A stretch of 44,901 nucleotides of DNA from an uncultured Alphaproteobacteria bacterium. Its GTDB lineage: Bacteria; Pseudomonadota; Alphaproteobacteria; HIMB59; GCA-002718135. Shown here piece after piece: positions 7,288 to 16,775 of this stretch. The DNA lies in contig CACGZD010000001.1 in assembly GCA_902577425.1 (NCBI GenBank), positions 465,513-510,413 on the forward strand. The letters run 5' to 3'. The translations under genes and the position numbers were made by a program. The notes below the pieces were generated by a model. The model saw only the letters and a list, made by a program, of their open reading frames with translations. It made no database searches and had not been told where the DNA came from. Every line of letters starts with the position of its first letter. The first letter of the stretch is position 1.

Positions 7288-9826
7288 GTGTCTTCTCGAT
7301 ACAATCATAAAAAAGCTGAGGCTTACTGGCAAGAGGTATGGAATCAAAAAAAAATATTTAATGTCAAAACTGATAAAAATAAAAAAAAATATTATGTATT
7401 AGAAATGTTTCCTTACCCATCTGGGAAAATACATATGGGCCATGTTAGAAACTATGCTTTAGGTGATGTTGTTTCAAGATATAAAAAAATGAAAGGATTT
7501 AATGTTCTTCATCCAATGGGGTGGGATGCTTTTGGTTTGCCAGCAGAAAATGCTGCATTAGTTGAAAAAAAACCACCTTCAGAATGGACATATAACAATA
7601 TAAAAGTAATGCGTTCTCAATTAAAGTCTATGGGTCTTTCACTTGATTGGTCAAGGGAAATAGCAACATGTCATCCAAAATATTATCAACATGAGCAAGC
7701 TTTTTTTATAGATCTGTTTAACAAAGGGCTAGCATACAAAAAAAAATCTTTAGTAAACTGGGACCCGGTAGACAAAACAGTTTTAGCAAATGAACAGGTT
7801 ATTGATGGCAAAGGTTGGAGATCGGGAGCTCCAGTAGAGTCTAAAGAGTTATCACAGTGGTTTTTGAAAACAAGTGCATACTCCGAGGAGCTTTTAAGCT
7901 GTTTAAATGAATTAGATAGGTGGCCAGAGAAAGTTAAAATAATGCAATCTAACTGGATAGGAAAGTCTGTAGGTGCAGAAATAACATTTGAGATGTCGAA
8001 TTCAAATAATTATTCTACAAACTTATTAAAAGTATTTACTACAAGACCCGACACTATTTTTGGAGCAACTTTTTGTGCAATATCTCTAGAACATCCCTTG
8101 GCTAAAGAAATTATAAAAAAAAATCCTGAAGCTAAAAATTTTCATACATCTTGTTCAAATGTTGATATAGAAAGAGAAAAATTAGGATTTAAAACAGAAA
8201 TTTTAATAAAACACCCTTTTATAGAAAATAAAAAAATTCCCTTATTTTTAGCTAATTTTGTTTTAATGGATTACGGTTCAGGTGCAATATTTGGTTGCCC
8301 TGCACATGACCAAAGGGATTTAGATTTTGCTAATAAATATAATTTAGAAGTTATTCCTGTTGTTCTTCCAAACGATAAAAAAGAAGATGATTTTAAGATA
8401 ACAAATGAGGCATTCGCAGGAGAAGGAAGGTTAATAAATTCCTCTTTTTTAAATGGCTTAGAAATCGAACAGGCTAAGAAAGAAATTATTAAAAATTTAA
8501 TAAATATTAATTGTGGGAAAGATAAAACAACCTATAGATTAAGAGATTGGGGACTTTCTAGACAGAGATATTGGGGTTGTCCGATTCCTATGTTGTATAG
8601 AGAGGATGGGAAAATAATACCTGTTTCCAAAAAAGATCTTCCTATAACATTACCGCCAAACAGGGGGTCAGGGGGAGTCAACAATGAACTTGACAATATA
8701 GATTCTTGGAAAAACACCGTATGCCCTGAAACTGGAATGAGAGCAACAAGGGAAACAGATACTTTTGATACATTTTTTGAATCTTCGTGGTACTACTTAA
8801 GATATTGTAATCCTAGAAACAGCGAGCCTTTTCTTAAAGAAGATATTAATTATTGGCTACCAGTTGATCAATATATAGGAGGAATTGAACATGCCATACT
8901 TCATTTATTATATTCTAGATTTTTTGTTAAAGCGCTAAGAGATTTAGGATACGTTAATATTGATGAGCCCTTTGAGGGTCTTTTTACTCAAGGCATGGTA
9001 ACGCATCAGACTTATAAAAGTAAGGATGGTAGTTGGCTTGCTCCAGATGAGGTAATTAGAGAAAATAATAATTTCGTGGACTTAAAAAACAATCATATAA
9101 GTGTTGGCAAAATTGAAAAGATGAGTAAATCTAAAAAGAATGTTATAGATCCAAGCAAAACTATAGATATGTATGGGGCAGATACAGCAAGATGGTTTAT
9201 GTTATCTGATAGCCCCCCTGAAAGAGACCTGGAATGGACAGAGTTTGGTATTTCTAGTTCTTATAAATTTATAAACAAAATATGGGAACTTTCTTCAGTG
9301 TTGTTTTTAAATAATTATAATGAAAAAAATGACTCTGATGATAATAAAATTAAAACTGACATTAACAACACAATAAAAAAAGTAACTGATAACATCGATT
9401 TGTTTCATTACAATAAAGCTATTGCCAACATTCATGAGTTTATTAATAATGCACAAAAGTTTATTATAAATAAAACAGTATCTAAAAAAGAAGCAATTGA
9501 TTCTTTTAAAAAACTTTCATTAATTATTCAGCCATTTATTCCTCATTTAAGCGAAGAAATTTGGCAAAAATTTGGTGGGGGGGGGCCTAGCCATCGAACA
9601 AGATTGGCCGCAAGTAAACGAGAGTTTGTTGGTAAAAAATTTCAATATTGCCATACAGATAAATGGCAAAACAAAAGATGTTCTTTCCGCAACAAAAGAG
9701 CTGGATAAAGATAGTGTTGTTAACATTTTAAAAGAAAATAATAAAATATCAAGATTGCTAAAAGACAAAAGGATTGTAAAAACAATATATGTTTCTGGAA
9801 AAATTATTAATTTTGTTACAAATTAA
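7288..9826 (+). CDS. leuS: Leucyl-tRNA synthetase, reading frame broken by a G9 run
   Basis: Class I synthetase that charges tRNA-Leu. The HIGH motif (HMGH) lies near residue 50 and KMSKSKKN near residue 611; the editing insertion (TTRPDT, then [13 protein letters not shown]) lies between. Starting at GTG 7288 the open frame runs in family register to [11 protein letters not shown], then enters a run of nine G at 9577-9585. After that the frame reads unrelated residues to a stop at 9708. The true C-terminus ([14 protein letters not shown] to the end at 9826) continues in another frame; removing one G restores a protein of about 845 residues, the usual length. Since the enzyme is essential and the tail looks intact, I suspect a sequencing error or slippage tract rather than a dead gene. 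Confidence 0.93.
9577..9585 (+). repeat. G9 homopolymer in leuS
   Basis: Nine consecutive G within otherwise AT-rich DNA. Eight would keep leuS in frame; nine shift it by +1. It is the longest G run I noticed in the window. Confidence 0.95.
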
Positions 9827-10325
9827 AAATATTAATAAGATCGTTTTATTTTTTTTATTTTTTTTATATTCTTGTTCTAATTTTGACTTTGTTTATAAAA
9901 ATAATGAAACAAATAGCGAACTATCAATTTCAGAAATTTTAATTACTGGTTCAAGTGATGATATAATTAGAAAGACCCTATCCAATAAATTTTTATTAAA
10001 TGCTGAATCTGATGATTATAGGTTATCAGTAAACTCAGAAGAGGAAACAAAAAGCATCGTCATAGAAAACGATCAAACTGCAAGCACAATAGAAATAAAA
10101 TATATCTTAAATTATAGCTTATTTGATTATAAAAAAGACTGTATTGTATTTAAAGAAATCGTTAGTTCTTTGTCAACTTACAATTCCAGAGCTGAAAGTT
10201 ATAATTTTGGATCTGATTTAAGCAAAGAACAGGTAACTGAACAGGTTATTCAGGATAACATAAATAAATTCGCATACAAAATAAATACAAAAGGAAATGA
10301 ACTCGAGTGCATAAATGAGGGTTAG
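9789..10325 (+). CDS. lptE: LPS-assembly lipoprotein LptE
   Basis: Outer-membrane lipoprotein that plugs the LptD barrel during LPS insertion. The family is poorly conserved; the call rests on size (about 170-178 residues), a lipobox (FLYSC, Cys 29 counted from ATG 9789), and the conserved leuS-lptE-holA gene order. The mature part is predicted soluble, with ISEILITGSSDD and several Ser/Thr-rich strands. The start is uncertain: ATG 9789 lies inside the 3' end of leuS, and a TTG at 9813 would give a more usual signal peptide. The 3' end overlaps holA by 11 bp, implying coupled translation. Presence of lptE implies the organism makes LPS. Confidence 0.75.
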   Translation: MFLEKLLILLQIKNINKIVLFFLFFLYSCSNFDFVYKNNETNSELSISEILITGSSDDIIRKTLSNKFLLNAESDDYRLSVNSEEETKSIVIENDQTASTIEIKYILNYSLFDYKKDCIVFKEIVSSLSTYNSRAESYNFGSDLSKEQVTEQVIQDNINKFAYKINTKGNELECINEG

Positions 10326-11271
10326 ACCTGAGGAGATAATTCTAGAGAAATATTCTATTGATGAAAAAAATAATTTTTTTTTATTATGTGGAAACGAAGA
10401 TACTTTTATTGATAAAATAAATGAATTGATAATAAGTAAATTAAAAAAAAATGGTTATCCGGAAGTTATAAAAATCAATGAAAGTGTAGATTTCGACTCT
10501 ACTTTAATTTCCAATACCGCATCATTATTTTCAGAAAAAAAAATATTCATTCTAAATAATCAAACAAAACTTGATTTGGATACTATAAAAAAAATTGATC
10601 TAACTGACAAAGCGATTATAATTATAGATAAAAAAATTAAAAATTCCTCAAAAATAAAAAAATATGTCGAATCTCACTCTAATCACATATGCATAACATG
10701 CTATAAATTATCCCGCGAAAGCAAAAAGAGTATTTTAGAATATCATTTCAGGCTTAATGAAATTGAAATAGAAAGAGATGCATATTGGTATTTTGTTGAT
10801 AATTCAGATGACAGATATAAGTTGTTTGAAAATGAAATAACTAAAATTATAAATCTTAATAATAAAAAAATAATTTTAAACGATATTGTTTCTTTAATCT
10901 CAAAAAACTCAAATGAAGATATTGATAATTTGTTTTTTACAATTTTATCTCCTCAAAAAGAAATTATCTACACATCTCTTGCAAACATTAATTCTTCGGG
11001 GGATAGTTTTTTGCTCGTACAAAGAATTAAATATTATCTGAATTTAATAATGTCTATAAAAAATATAAATGAAATAAATATAGTTTTTCCTAAATATCTT
11101 TTTATGAAAAAAGATAAATTCGTTGAAATATACAAAAAGCTAAATTATGAAAGAATATCGAGGATTATAATTTTAATTAAAAAAACTGAAATTTTACTAA
11201 GAAAAAATACTGCGATGCATCTCATTATAATCCAAAGATTTTTATTAAATTTAAAAAAAACTATTGGTTAG
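10315..11271 (+). CDS. holA: DNA polymerase III delta subunit
   Basis: Clamp-loader delta subunit that opens the beta sliding clamp, 318 residues, close to the usual length. The N-terminus has the family start FFLLCGNEDTFID, an AAA-like domain lacking the Walker motif as is normal for delta. A central patch around SLFSEKKIFILNN corresponds to the strand and loop before the clamp-binding region, and helical C-terminal segments (RIKYYLNLIM, then IQRFLLNL) form the collar. It follows lptE with an 11-bp overlap and converges on parB with 1 base between the two stop codons. No terminator is visible between them. Confidence 0.85.
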   Translation: MRVRPEEIILEKYSIDEKNNFFLLCGNEDTFIDKINELIISKLKKNGYPEVIKINESVDFDSTLISNTASLFSEKKIFILNNQTKLDLDTIKKIDLTDKAIIIIDKKIKNSSKIKKYVESHSNHICITCYKLSRESKKSILEYHFRLNEIEIERDAYWYFVDNSDDRYKLFENEITKIINLNNKKIILNDIVSLISKNSNEDIDNLFFTILSPQKEIIYTSLANINSSGDSFLLVQRIKYYLNLIMSIKNINEINIVFPKYLFMKKDKFVEIYKKLNYERISRIIILIKKTEILLRKNTAMHLIIIQRFLLNLKKTIG

Positions 11272-11272
11272 T

Positions 11273-12112
11273 TTACTTTTTAAGCCTTTTCATTATATCA
11301 TCTAACTGATCAAGATCTGAATAAAATAGTGTCAAGGACCCCGAGGATCCCTCTTGATTAAAATGAATAGAGGTCTTAAGCCCAATTTTTTCAGAAAGCT
11401 CTTTTTCTAAATCGGCAATATTGGGATCTTTAAATTTTTTATTGCTTTTGTTTTTTTTATATTGTGAGGTGTTTTTTTCAGTTTCTCTAACACTTAACTT
11501 TTTATTAATTATTTCTTTTGCAAGAACATTGGCATTAGGAACGCCAATTAGGGCCCTAGCATGTCCCATGGATAGCTTTCCTGCAATTATGTAATTTAAA
11601 ATTTCATCGTCTAACTCTAAAAGCCTAATCATGTTAGAGATGTGACTTTTGCTTTTTCCAATAATAGAACTTAAAGAATCATATCCCGTATTTTTATTCT
11701 CTAAAAGCATCTTATAAGCTCTGGCCTCTTCAACAGCGTTTAGGTTTTCTCTTTGTATGTTTTCAATTAAAGCTGCTTCTTGGGATTCATTGTCTGTCAT
11801 TTCTTTAACAAGTGCAGGAATTTCATGCAATCCTGCAATTTGAGCGCCTCTCCACCTTCTTTCTCCTGCAATTATTTCATATTGTTGTTCTGCTTTTTTT
11901 CTCACAACTATCGGTTGTAAAACTCCTTGAGACTTAATTGAACTAGCAAGTTCCTCGAGTTCTTCTTTTTTAAAATCTTTTCTAGGCTGATCTTTGTTCG
12001 CCTTTATTTCAGATATGTTAATAAGCTTAAAGTTTTGGATATTTTTTTCATTTTTTCCAGAAGAAAGTAATGCTCCCAAGCCTCTTCCTAATTTTTTATT
12101 TTCTGAAATCAT
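11273..12112 (-). CDS. parB: Chromosome partitioning protein ParB
   Basis: CTP-dependent DNA clamp that loads at parS and spreads to organise the origin region. The 279-residue protein opens with the typical GRGLGALL. The nucleotide-binding part has QPIVVR and GERRWRGAQ, then ENIQRENLNAVEEA, and the helix-turn-helix follows (IGKSKSHISNMIRLL). The short C-terminal dimer domain ends in DDIMKRLKK. It is the last gene of the rho-to-parB minus-strand run, 7 bp after parA. Two parS-like sites lie upstream in the same operon at 15361-15376 and 15555-15570. Confidence 0.96.
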   Translation of the reverse strand: MISENKKLGRGLGALLSSGKNEKNIQNFKLINISEIKANKDQPRKDFKKEELEELASSIKSQGVLQPIVVRKKAEQQYEIIAGERRWRGAQIAGLHEIPALVKEMTDNESQEAALIENIQRENLNAVEEARAYKMLLENKNTGYDSLSSIIGKSKSHISNMIRLLELDDEILNYIIAGKLSMGHARALIGVPNANVLAKEIINKKLSVRETEKNTSQYKKNKSNKKFKDPNIADLEKELSEKIGLKTSIHFNQEGSSGSLTLFYSDLDQLDDIMKRLKK

Positions 12113-12119
12113 TTATTTA

Positions 12120-12878
12120 TTATTGGTTTAAAATTACCTCTTTTGCAAGACCTATATATGCTTGAGAACCAGCACACTGGGTATCATATAGCAAAACTGG
12201 TTTGCCATGGCTTGGTGCTTCAGAAATTCTGACATTTCTTGGTATAACAGTTTTGTAAACCTTGTTTTTAAAATGACTTCTTACATCTTCTTCAACCAAG
12301 GAGCTTAATGCATTTCTTTTGTCAAACATGGTTAAAACTACTCCTTCCAAATCAATAGTAGAATTTAATCCTGATTTTATAGTATCAATAGTGTTCGTAA
12401 GGGCGCTTAAGCCTTCAAGAGCAAAAAATTCACATTGCAAAGGAATAATCACTGACCTTGATGCAACTAGTCCATTTATTGTTAATAATCCTAATGCTGG
12501 TGGACAATCTATAAAAATAAAATCATAACCAACTATTTTTGATAATATTTTTTTTAAAACCTCTTCCCTATTATTTATTTCAGCTAATTCAATTTCAGAG
12601 GCAGCAAGGTCTATTGAAGAAGATATTATGTCAAGTTTAGGAATGGATGTTTTTTTAATACTTAAAATATCAAACTCCTGTTTGGTCAACAATTGATATA
12701 GTGAAGGCTCTCTATTCTCCTCTAAGATTCCAAGACCAGTGCTGGCATTTCCTTGAGGGTCTGCATCAACTAACAATACCTTTTTGTCAATAGCAGCCAA
12801 AGCCGTTGCGAGGTTTATAGCAGTTGTTGTTTTTCCTACGCCACCTTTTTGATTAGCAATTGCTATTATTTTTGTCAT
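12120..12878 (-). CDS. parA: Chromosome partitioning ATPase ParA
   Basis: Deviant Walker ATPase that moves ParB-parS complexes along the nucleoid. 252 residues with no extra N-terminal domain, the chromosomal type. The deviant Walker A KGGVGKTTT is at residues 11-19, switch I in LLVDADPQGNAST, and Walker B in FIFIDCPPALG. The C-terminal DNA-binding lysine/arginine region follows VIPRNVRISEAPSHGKP. It lies between rsmG (1-bp gap) and parB (7-bp gap), the usual order in Alphaproteobacteria. Confidence 0.97.
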   Translation of the reverse strand: MTKIIAIANQKGGVGKTTTAINLATALAAIDKKVLLVDADPQGNASTGLGILEENREPSLYQLLTKQEFDILSIKKTSIPKLDIISSSIDLAASEIELAEINNREEVLKKILSKIVGYDFIFIDCPPALGLLTINGLVASRSVIIPLQCEFFALEGLSALTNTIDTIKSGLNSTIDLEGVVLTMFDKRNALSSLVEEDVRSHFKNKVYKTVIPRNVRISEAPSHGKPVLLYDTQCAGSQAYIGLAKEVILNQ

Positions 12879-12879
12879 A

Positions 12880-13485
12880 TTATAATTTCTTTAAGTTTCG
12901 AACAACAAGCAAGTTTCCCCTTCTATCAGAAAGACTGGCATGTTTTTTATATTCAAATTTCCAAATTTTAGTTGCATCTAATATTTCATCATTAACAGTT
13001 TTGCCTTTTAAAAAAATAAGAACAGTATTTTTTTTTAAAAAATTATGTGAGTAAGTAAAAAGTTTGCTTAGATTTGCAAGTGCGCGTGAAGTTATAATAT
13101 CATACTTTTCATTTTCTTTATTCTCCACCCTATCAAGTACAGTTTTGAATTTTAAGTTCATTTCTTTTTTTATTTTTTCTAAAAATTTTATTTTTTTATT
13201 GTTTGAATCAATCAATGTAACGTTCTGACACCCCATAATACTTAGCAGTAAGCCTGGGAGTCCTGCTCCTGTCCCCATATCTAAAATAGAACAGTTATAG
13301 TCATTAAGTGTTGGTAAAATTTGTAAACAATCAAGAATATGTCGCTTCCACGGATCTTCTAATGTTGAACTACCAACCAGGTTTGTGTGTTTATTATATT
13401 TTTTAAGATTAAAAATATATGTATCTAATAGTTTTTCTTGGTGGCTATTGATTTTAAATTGTTTTATTATTTCTTCTTTGGTCAA
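12880..13485 (-). CDS. rsmG: 16S rRNA (guanine527-N7)-methyltransferase RsmG
   Basis: SAM-dependent enzyme that methylates G527 in the 530 loop of 16S rRNA. The 201-residue protein shows the family start HxxNLVGSS, then WKRHILDCLQ. The SAM-binding loop is LDMGTGAGLPGL, followed by an acidic end of strand 2 (LIDSNNKKIKFL) and the RsmG mark ITSRALANL. It sits between mnmG (2-bp gap) and parA, the widely conserved gidA-gidB-parAB order near the replication origin. Confidence 0.95.
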   Translation of the reverse strand: MTKEEIIKQFKINSHQEKLLDTYIFNLKKYNKHTNLVGSSTLEDPWKRHILDCLQILPTLNDYNCSILDMGTGAGLPGLLLSIMGCQNVTLIDSNNKKIKFLEKIKKEMNLKFKTVLDRVENKENEKYDIITSRALANLSKLFTYSHNFLKKNTVLIFLKGKTVNDEILDATKIWKFEYKKHASLSDRRGNLLVVRNLKKL

Positions 13486-13487
13486 GT

Positions 13488-15368
13488 TTATGCCGCTTTA
13501 GTATTTTTTTGTTTTTTTACAAATCTTAGTAAGGCAATTATTGCAGCAGGCGTTACTCCAGAAATTCTAGATGCTGCCCCAAGAGTTGGTGGTTGTGTGG
13601 TTGTAAGTTTTTCTATAATTTCATTTGAGAGGCTTCCCACTTTTTTGTAATCCAGGTTAATTGGAATGGTTAATTCTTCTTCTTTTTTGAAATCAATTAT
13701 ATCCTCTCTCTGCCTGCTTAGGTATCCGGAATACTGAGATTCAATTATTATTTGTTCAGATATTTCTTCTTCAATTTTTTTTGTTTCTGGCCAAATTTTG
13801 TTAATATGTTTGAATGATATATTTTTATAAGAAAGTAACTCAAATGCCGTTCTCTTTTTTCCATCGTGGTTTATTTTAATTCCTTTTTTAGATAATTCAT
13901 TTGGGGATATTTTTTTAGACCTAACCAAATTAAAGCTGCTTTTAATTTTTTCTATTTTTTCTTCAAAAATAGTTTTTCTTATTTTTCCAACGCAGCCAAT
14001 TTTTATGCCTAGCGGTGTAAGCCTTTGATCAGCATTATCTGCTCTTAAGAGAAGCCTGTATTCTGATCTAGATGTAAACATTCTATATGGTTCTTTTGTT
14101 CCCTTAATAACTAAGTCATCAATTAAAACCCCAATATATCCATCTGCTCTGTCTAAAACAAAAGCCTTTTTATTCTTGCTAACCAAAGCAGCGTTTATTC
14201 CAGCCATAATTCCTTGAGCAGCAGCTTCTTCATAACCTGTTGTGCCATTAATTTGTCCTGCAAAAAAAAGGTTTTTAATCTTTTTTGTTTCTAGAGAGTG
14301 ATAAAGCTCTTGAGGATTAACATAATCATACTCTATTGCGTAACCAGGCTTAATTATATTCGCTTTTTCAAGTCCTTTTATTGAGTGAACGAACTCTTCT
14401 TGTACATCCTCAGGGAGAGATGTTGATATTCCGTTCGGATAAATAACCTCACTTTCAAGACCTTCTGGCTCAAGAAATATTTGGTGGCTGTTTTTATCAG
14501 AAAATTTTCTAACTTTGTCTTCAATAGATGGACAATATCTTGCTCCCATAGACTTAATTTCTCCTGAATACATAGGAGAGAGATGGATATTGTTGTTTAT
14601 AATTTCGTGGGTCGAGATATTTGTATTTGTTAAAAAACAAGAGATTTGTTTAATGTGTATAAGTTTGTTGATAAAAGAAAATGGCTTAATGGTTGAGTCT
14701 GGCTCTTGTTCTTTTAAATCATTGAAATTTATAGATTTTTTGTCTATTCTTGGTGGTGTACCAGTTTTCAATCTGCCTATTGAAAACTTTAGTCTTTCTA
14801 TTGATTTTGCTAAATTTATTGCCGGTCTGTCCCCAACTCTTCCTGCTTCATAGCTTTTTTTGCCTATCCTAATTAGACCTCGCAAAAAGGTACCTGTTGT
14901 TAATACAAGTGTTTTTGATCTAATTTCTCCGATATTTTCCACCAAAACGCCTTTTAATTTATTATTAGTAAGAATAATATCCTCAACTGAGCCCTCCAAA
15001 ATATCTAAGTTTTCTTGTTTTTTAACAATGTCTTGTATAGATTTTTTGTATAAAACCCTATCTGCTTGTGCCCGAGGGCCCTGAACTGCTGGCCCTCTAC
15101 TTAAATTTAACATTCTAAATTGTATACCAGAATTATCTATTGCTCTGCCCATTATTCCATCAAGAGCATCAATTTCCCTAACCAAATGCCCTTTGCCAAG
15201 ACCTCCAATGGCGGGATTGCAAGACATTTCTCCTATTTTTTCAATTTTATGTGTAATTAATAGTGTTTTGCTTTTCATTCTCGCAGAAGCACATGCTGCC
15301 TCAACCCCTGCATGACCGCCACCAATAACAACTACATCATATATTGTATTTTCAATGCTTTTTTTCAC
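13488..15368 (-). CDS. mnmG: tRNA uridine-5-carboxymethylaminomethyl modification enzyme MnmG
   Basis: FAD enzyme that works with MnmE to add the carboxymethylaminomethyl group at U34 of certain tRNAs. 626 residues, normal length. The FAD-binding GGGHAG is at residues 16-21, with the family marks PAIGGLGKGHL, the GAR-type motif MGARYCPS, and GTTGYEEAAAQG. The C-terminal helical domain that meets MnmE is present (ISGVTPAAIIALL). Start is GTG at 15368-15366, preceded by GGA about 10 bases upstream. That GTG is the centre of a parS-like palindrome (15361-15376), so ParB binding and mnmG expression may interfere. Confidence 0.97.
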   Translation of the reverse strand: MKKSIENTIYDVVVIGGGHAGVEAACASARMKSKTLLITHKIEKIGEMSCNPAIGGLGKGHLVREIDALDGIMGRAIDNSGIQFRMLNLSRGPAVQGPRAQADRVLYKKSIQDIVKKQENLDILEGSVEDIILTNNKLKGVLVENIGEIRSKTLVLTTGTFLRGLIRIGKKSYEAGRVGDRPAINLAKSIERLKFSIGRLKTGTPPRIDKKSINFNDLKEQEPDSTIKPFSFINKLIHIKQISCFLTNTNISTHEIINNNIHLSPMYSGEIKSMGARYCPSIEDKVRKFSDKNSHQIFLEPEGLESEVIYPNGISTSLPEDVQEEFVHSIKGLEKANIIKPGYAIEYDYVNPQELYHSLETKKIKNLFFAGQINGTTGYEEAAAQGIMAGINAALVSKNKKAFVLDRADGYIGVLIDDLVIKGTKEPYRMFTSRSEYRLLLRADNADQRLTPLGIKIGCVGKIRKTIFEEKIEKIKSSFNLVRSKKISPNELSKKGIKINHDGKKRTAFELLSYKNISFKHINKIWPETKKIEEEISEQIIIESQYSGYLSRQREDIIDFKKEEELTIPINLDYKKVGSLSNEIIEKLTTTQPPTLGAASRISGVTPAAIIALLRFVKKQKNTKAA

Positions 15369-15376
15369 GTGAAATT
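15361..15376. other. parS-like centromere site 1, on the mnmG start codon
   Basis: Contains the full core TTTCACGTGAAA (15363-15374) and matches 13 of 16 bases of the known consensus TGTTTCACGTGAAACA. It fills the whole 6-bp gap between mnmE and mnmG and includes both the mnmE stop and the mnmG GTG. ParB and ParA are encoded 3 kb away. Confidence 0.82.
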
Positions 15377-16697
15377 ACTTTCCTATACAAAAATCAGAGA
15401 ATATTATATCCAAAATATCCTCAATATCAACATTTCCAAACAAATTTCCAAGCTCTTTTATAGAAATTCGAATATCTTCAGCAATTAGATCAATACTTTT
15501 GTTATTTTTAGCATTTTTTAGTTGAATATTTACCTTTTTAATACATTTTAGGTGTCTTTCACGTGAAATATATCCTTCTTCTTTCAATGTTTTTGGGGAA
15601 ATTTTTTTATTTATAATTTTCAAAAGTCTATCAACGCCAAAACCTGTTTTTGAAGATATGTTATAAAAATTATCAGCAATAAATTTTGATTTTTTTAAAT
15701 CTTGTTTTGATTTTACAAAAATAGCATTTTTAAAATTTTTAAACAATCTAATATCAGATTTTTTTTCAATAAACACAAGGTTTACATCAGCTTCATCTGC
15801 GGCCTTAAAGGCCAGATCAATTCCGATTTTTTCTACTTTGTTTAATTTGCTTGATTTTTTATATCTAGATCTAATACCAGCGGTGTCAACAAACTTTATT
15901 GGTAGTCCGTTGATATCAAGAAAGGATTCAAGAAGATCTCTGGTGGTTCCTGGAATACTTGTAACTATAGAAATATCCTTGCCAGATATGTAGTTAATAA
16001 AACTTGATTTACCAGTATTTGGTTTGCCCAAAATAACAACCAAAAAACCATTCCTAATTGATTTTCCAATATTTGCAGTAGAAATAAGAGAATTGGTTTC
16101 TTTAATATTGTTCTCTATTTGTTCTTTAATTTCTTTATATAGGTTTTGTGGAAGTTCTTCGTCGGCAAAATCTATCGCTGCCTCTATGTTAGCTAGGGTT
16201 TTTTTTAAATTATTAAAAATTTTTTTCGATTTAGTAAAAAAAAATCCAGACAAATGGCTGATTGCCAACTTTCTTTGCATTTCTGTTTCAGAATTTACTA
16301 TATCAGCAATTGCTTCAACTTGAGTCAGTTCGAGTTTGTTGTTTTCAAACGCTCTTTTAGTAAATTCTCCTGGCTTTGCTAACCTTAACCCGGGTCTTGT
16401 TTTTAGCTCTTCAAATAATTTTTTTATTACAGCATTTCCACCATGGGTAGATATTTCTGCCATGTCTTCACCTGTATAACTTTTTGGTTTTTTGAAGATT
16501 GTTGTTATAGTTTGATCAATTAATTCACCAGAACCAGAAAAGAGTTTGATTAGTTTGGTTTCTCTTGGTTTTTTGATTTTCTTGGGGGATAACGAATTTA
16601 TTATTTTAATACTCTCCGGTCCAGATATTCTTATAATACTAATTGCGGCTTTGCCGGGGCCTGAAGCTAAAGCAAAAATTGTATCTCTCTTTTTCAT
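15375..16697 (-). CDS. mnmE: tRNA modification GTPase MnmE
   Basis: GTPase partner of MnmG for U34 tRNA modification. 440 residues. The N-terminal folate-binding domain begins DTIFALASGPGKAAISIIRISG. The inserted G domain has G1 GKPNTGKSS, G2 in the SIPGTTRD loop and G3 DTAG; the G4 element reads SKQD in place of the usual NKxD, a mild deviation. The C-terminus ends in FCIGK with the conserved Cys four residues from the end. It precedes mnmG by 6 bp. A second parS-like site lies inside this coding sequence at 15555-15570. Confidence 0.96.
   Translation of the reverse strand: MKKRDTIFALASGPGKAAISIIRISGPESIKIINSLSPKKIKKPRETKLIKLFSGSGELIDQTITTIFKKPKSYTGEDMAEISTHGGNAVIKKLFEELKTRPGLRLAKPGEFTKRAFENNKLELTQVEAIADIVNSETEMQRKLAISHLSGFFFTKSKKIFNNLKKTLANIEAAIDFADEELPQNLYKEIKEQIENNIKETNSLISTANIGKSIRNGFLVVILGKPNTGKSSFINYISGKDISIVTSIPGTTRDLLESFLDINGLPIKFVDTAGIRSRYKKSSKLNKVEKIGIDLAFKAADEADVNLVFIEKKSDIRLFKNFKNAIFVKSKQDLKKSKFIADNFYNISSKTGFGVDRLLKIINKKISPKTLKEEGYISRERHLKCIKKVNIQLKNAKNNKSIDLIAEDIRISIKELGNLFGNVDIEDILDIIFSDFCIGK
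15555..15570. other. parS-like centromere site 2, inside mnmE
   Basis: Carries the same core TTTCACGTGAAA (15557-15568) and matches 14 of 16 bases of TGTTTCACGTGAAACA. It lies within the 3' third of mnmE, 194 bp from site 1. Two such 12-bp palindromes this close in AT-rich DNA are very unlikely to be chance. Confidence 0.85.
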
Positions 16698-16775
16698 TTA
16701 AGGTGAAGTGAAATAAACCTTAATTTATTACAAGTCTATAATTTATAAAAACTTGATATATGGTTTTCTTGGTTT

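Noticed and set aside
16701-16714. GTGAAGTGAAAT before mnmE considered as a third parS site
   Set aside because: It lacks the CACGTG core and is not palindromic.
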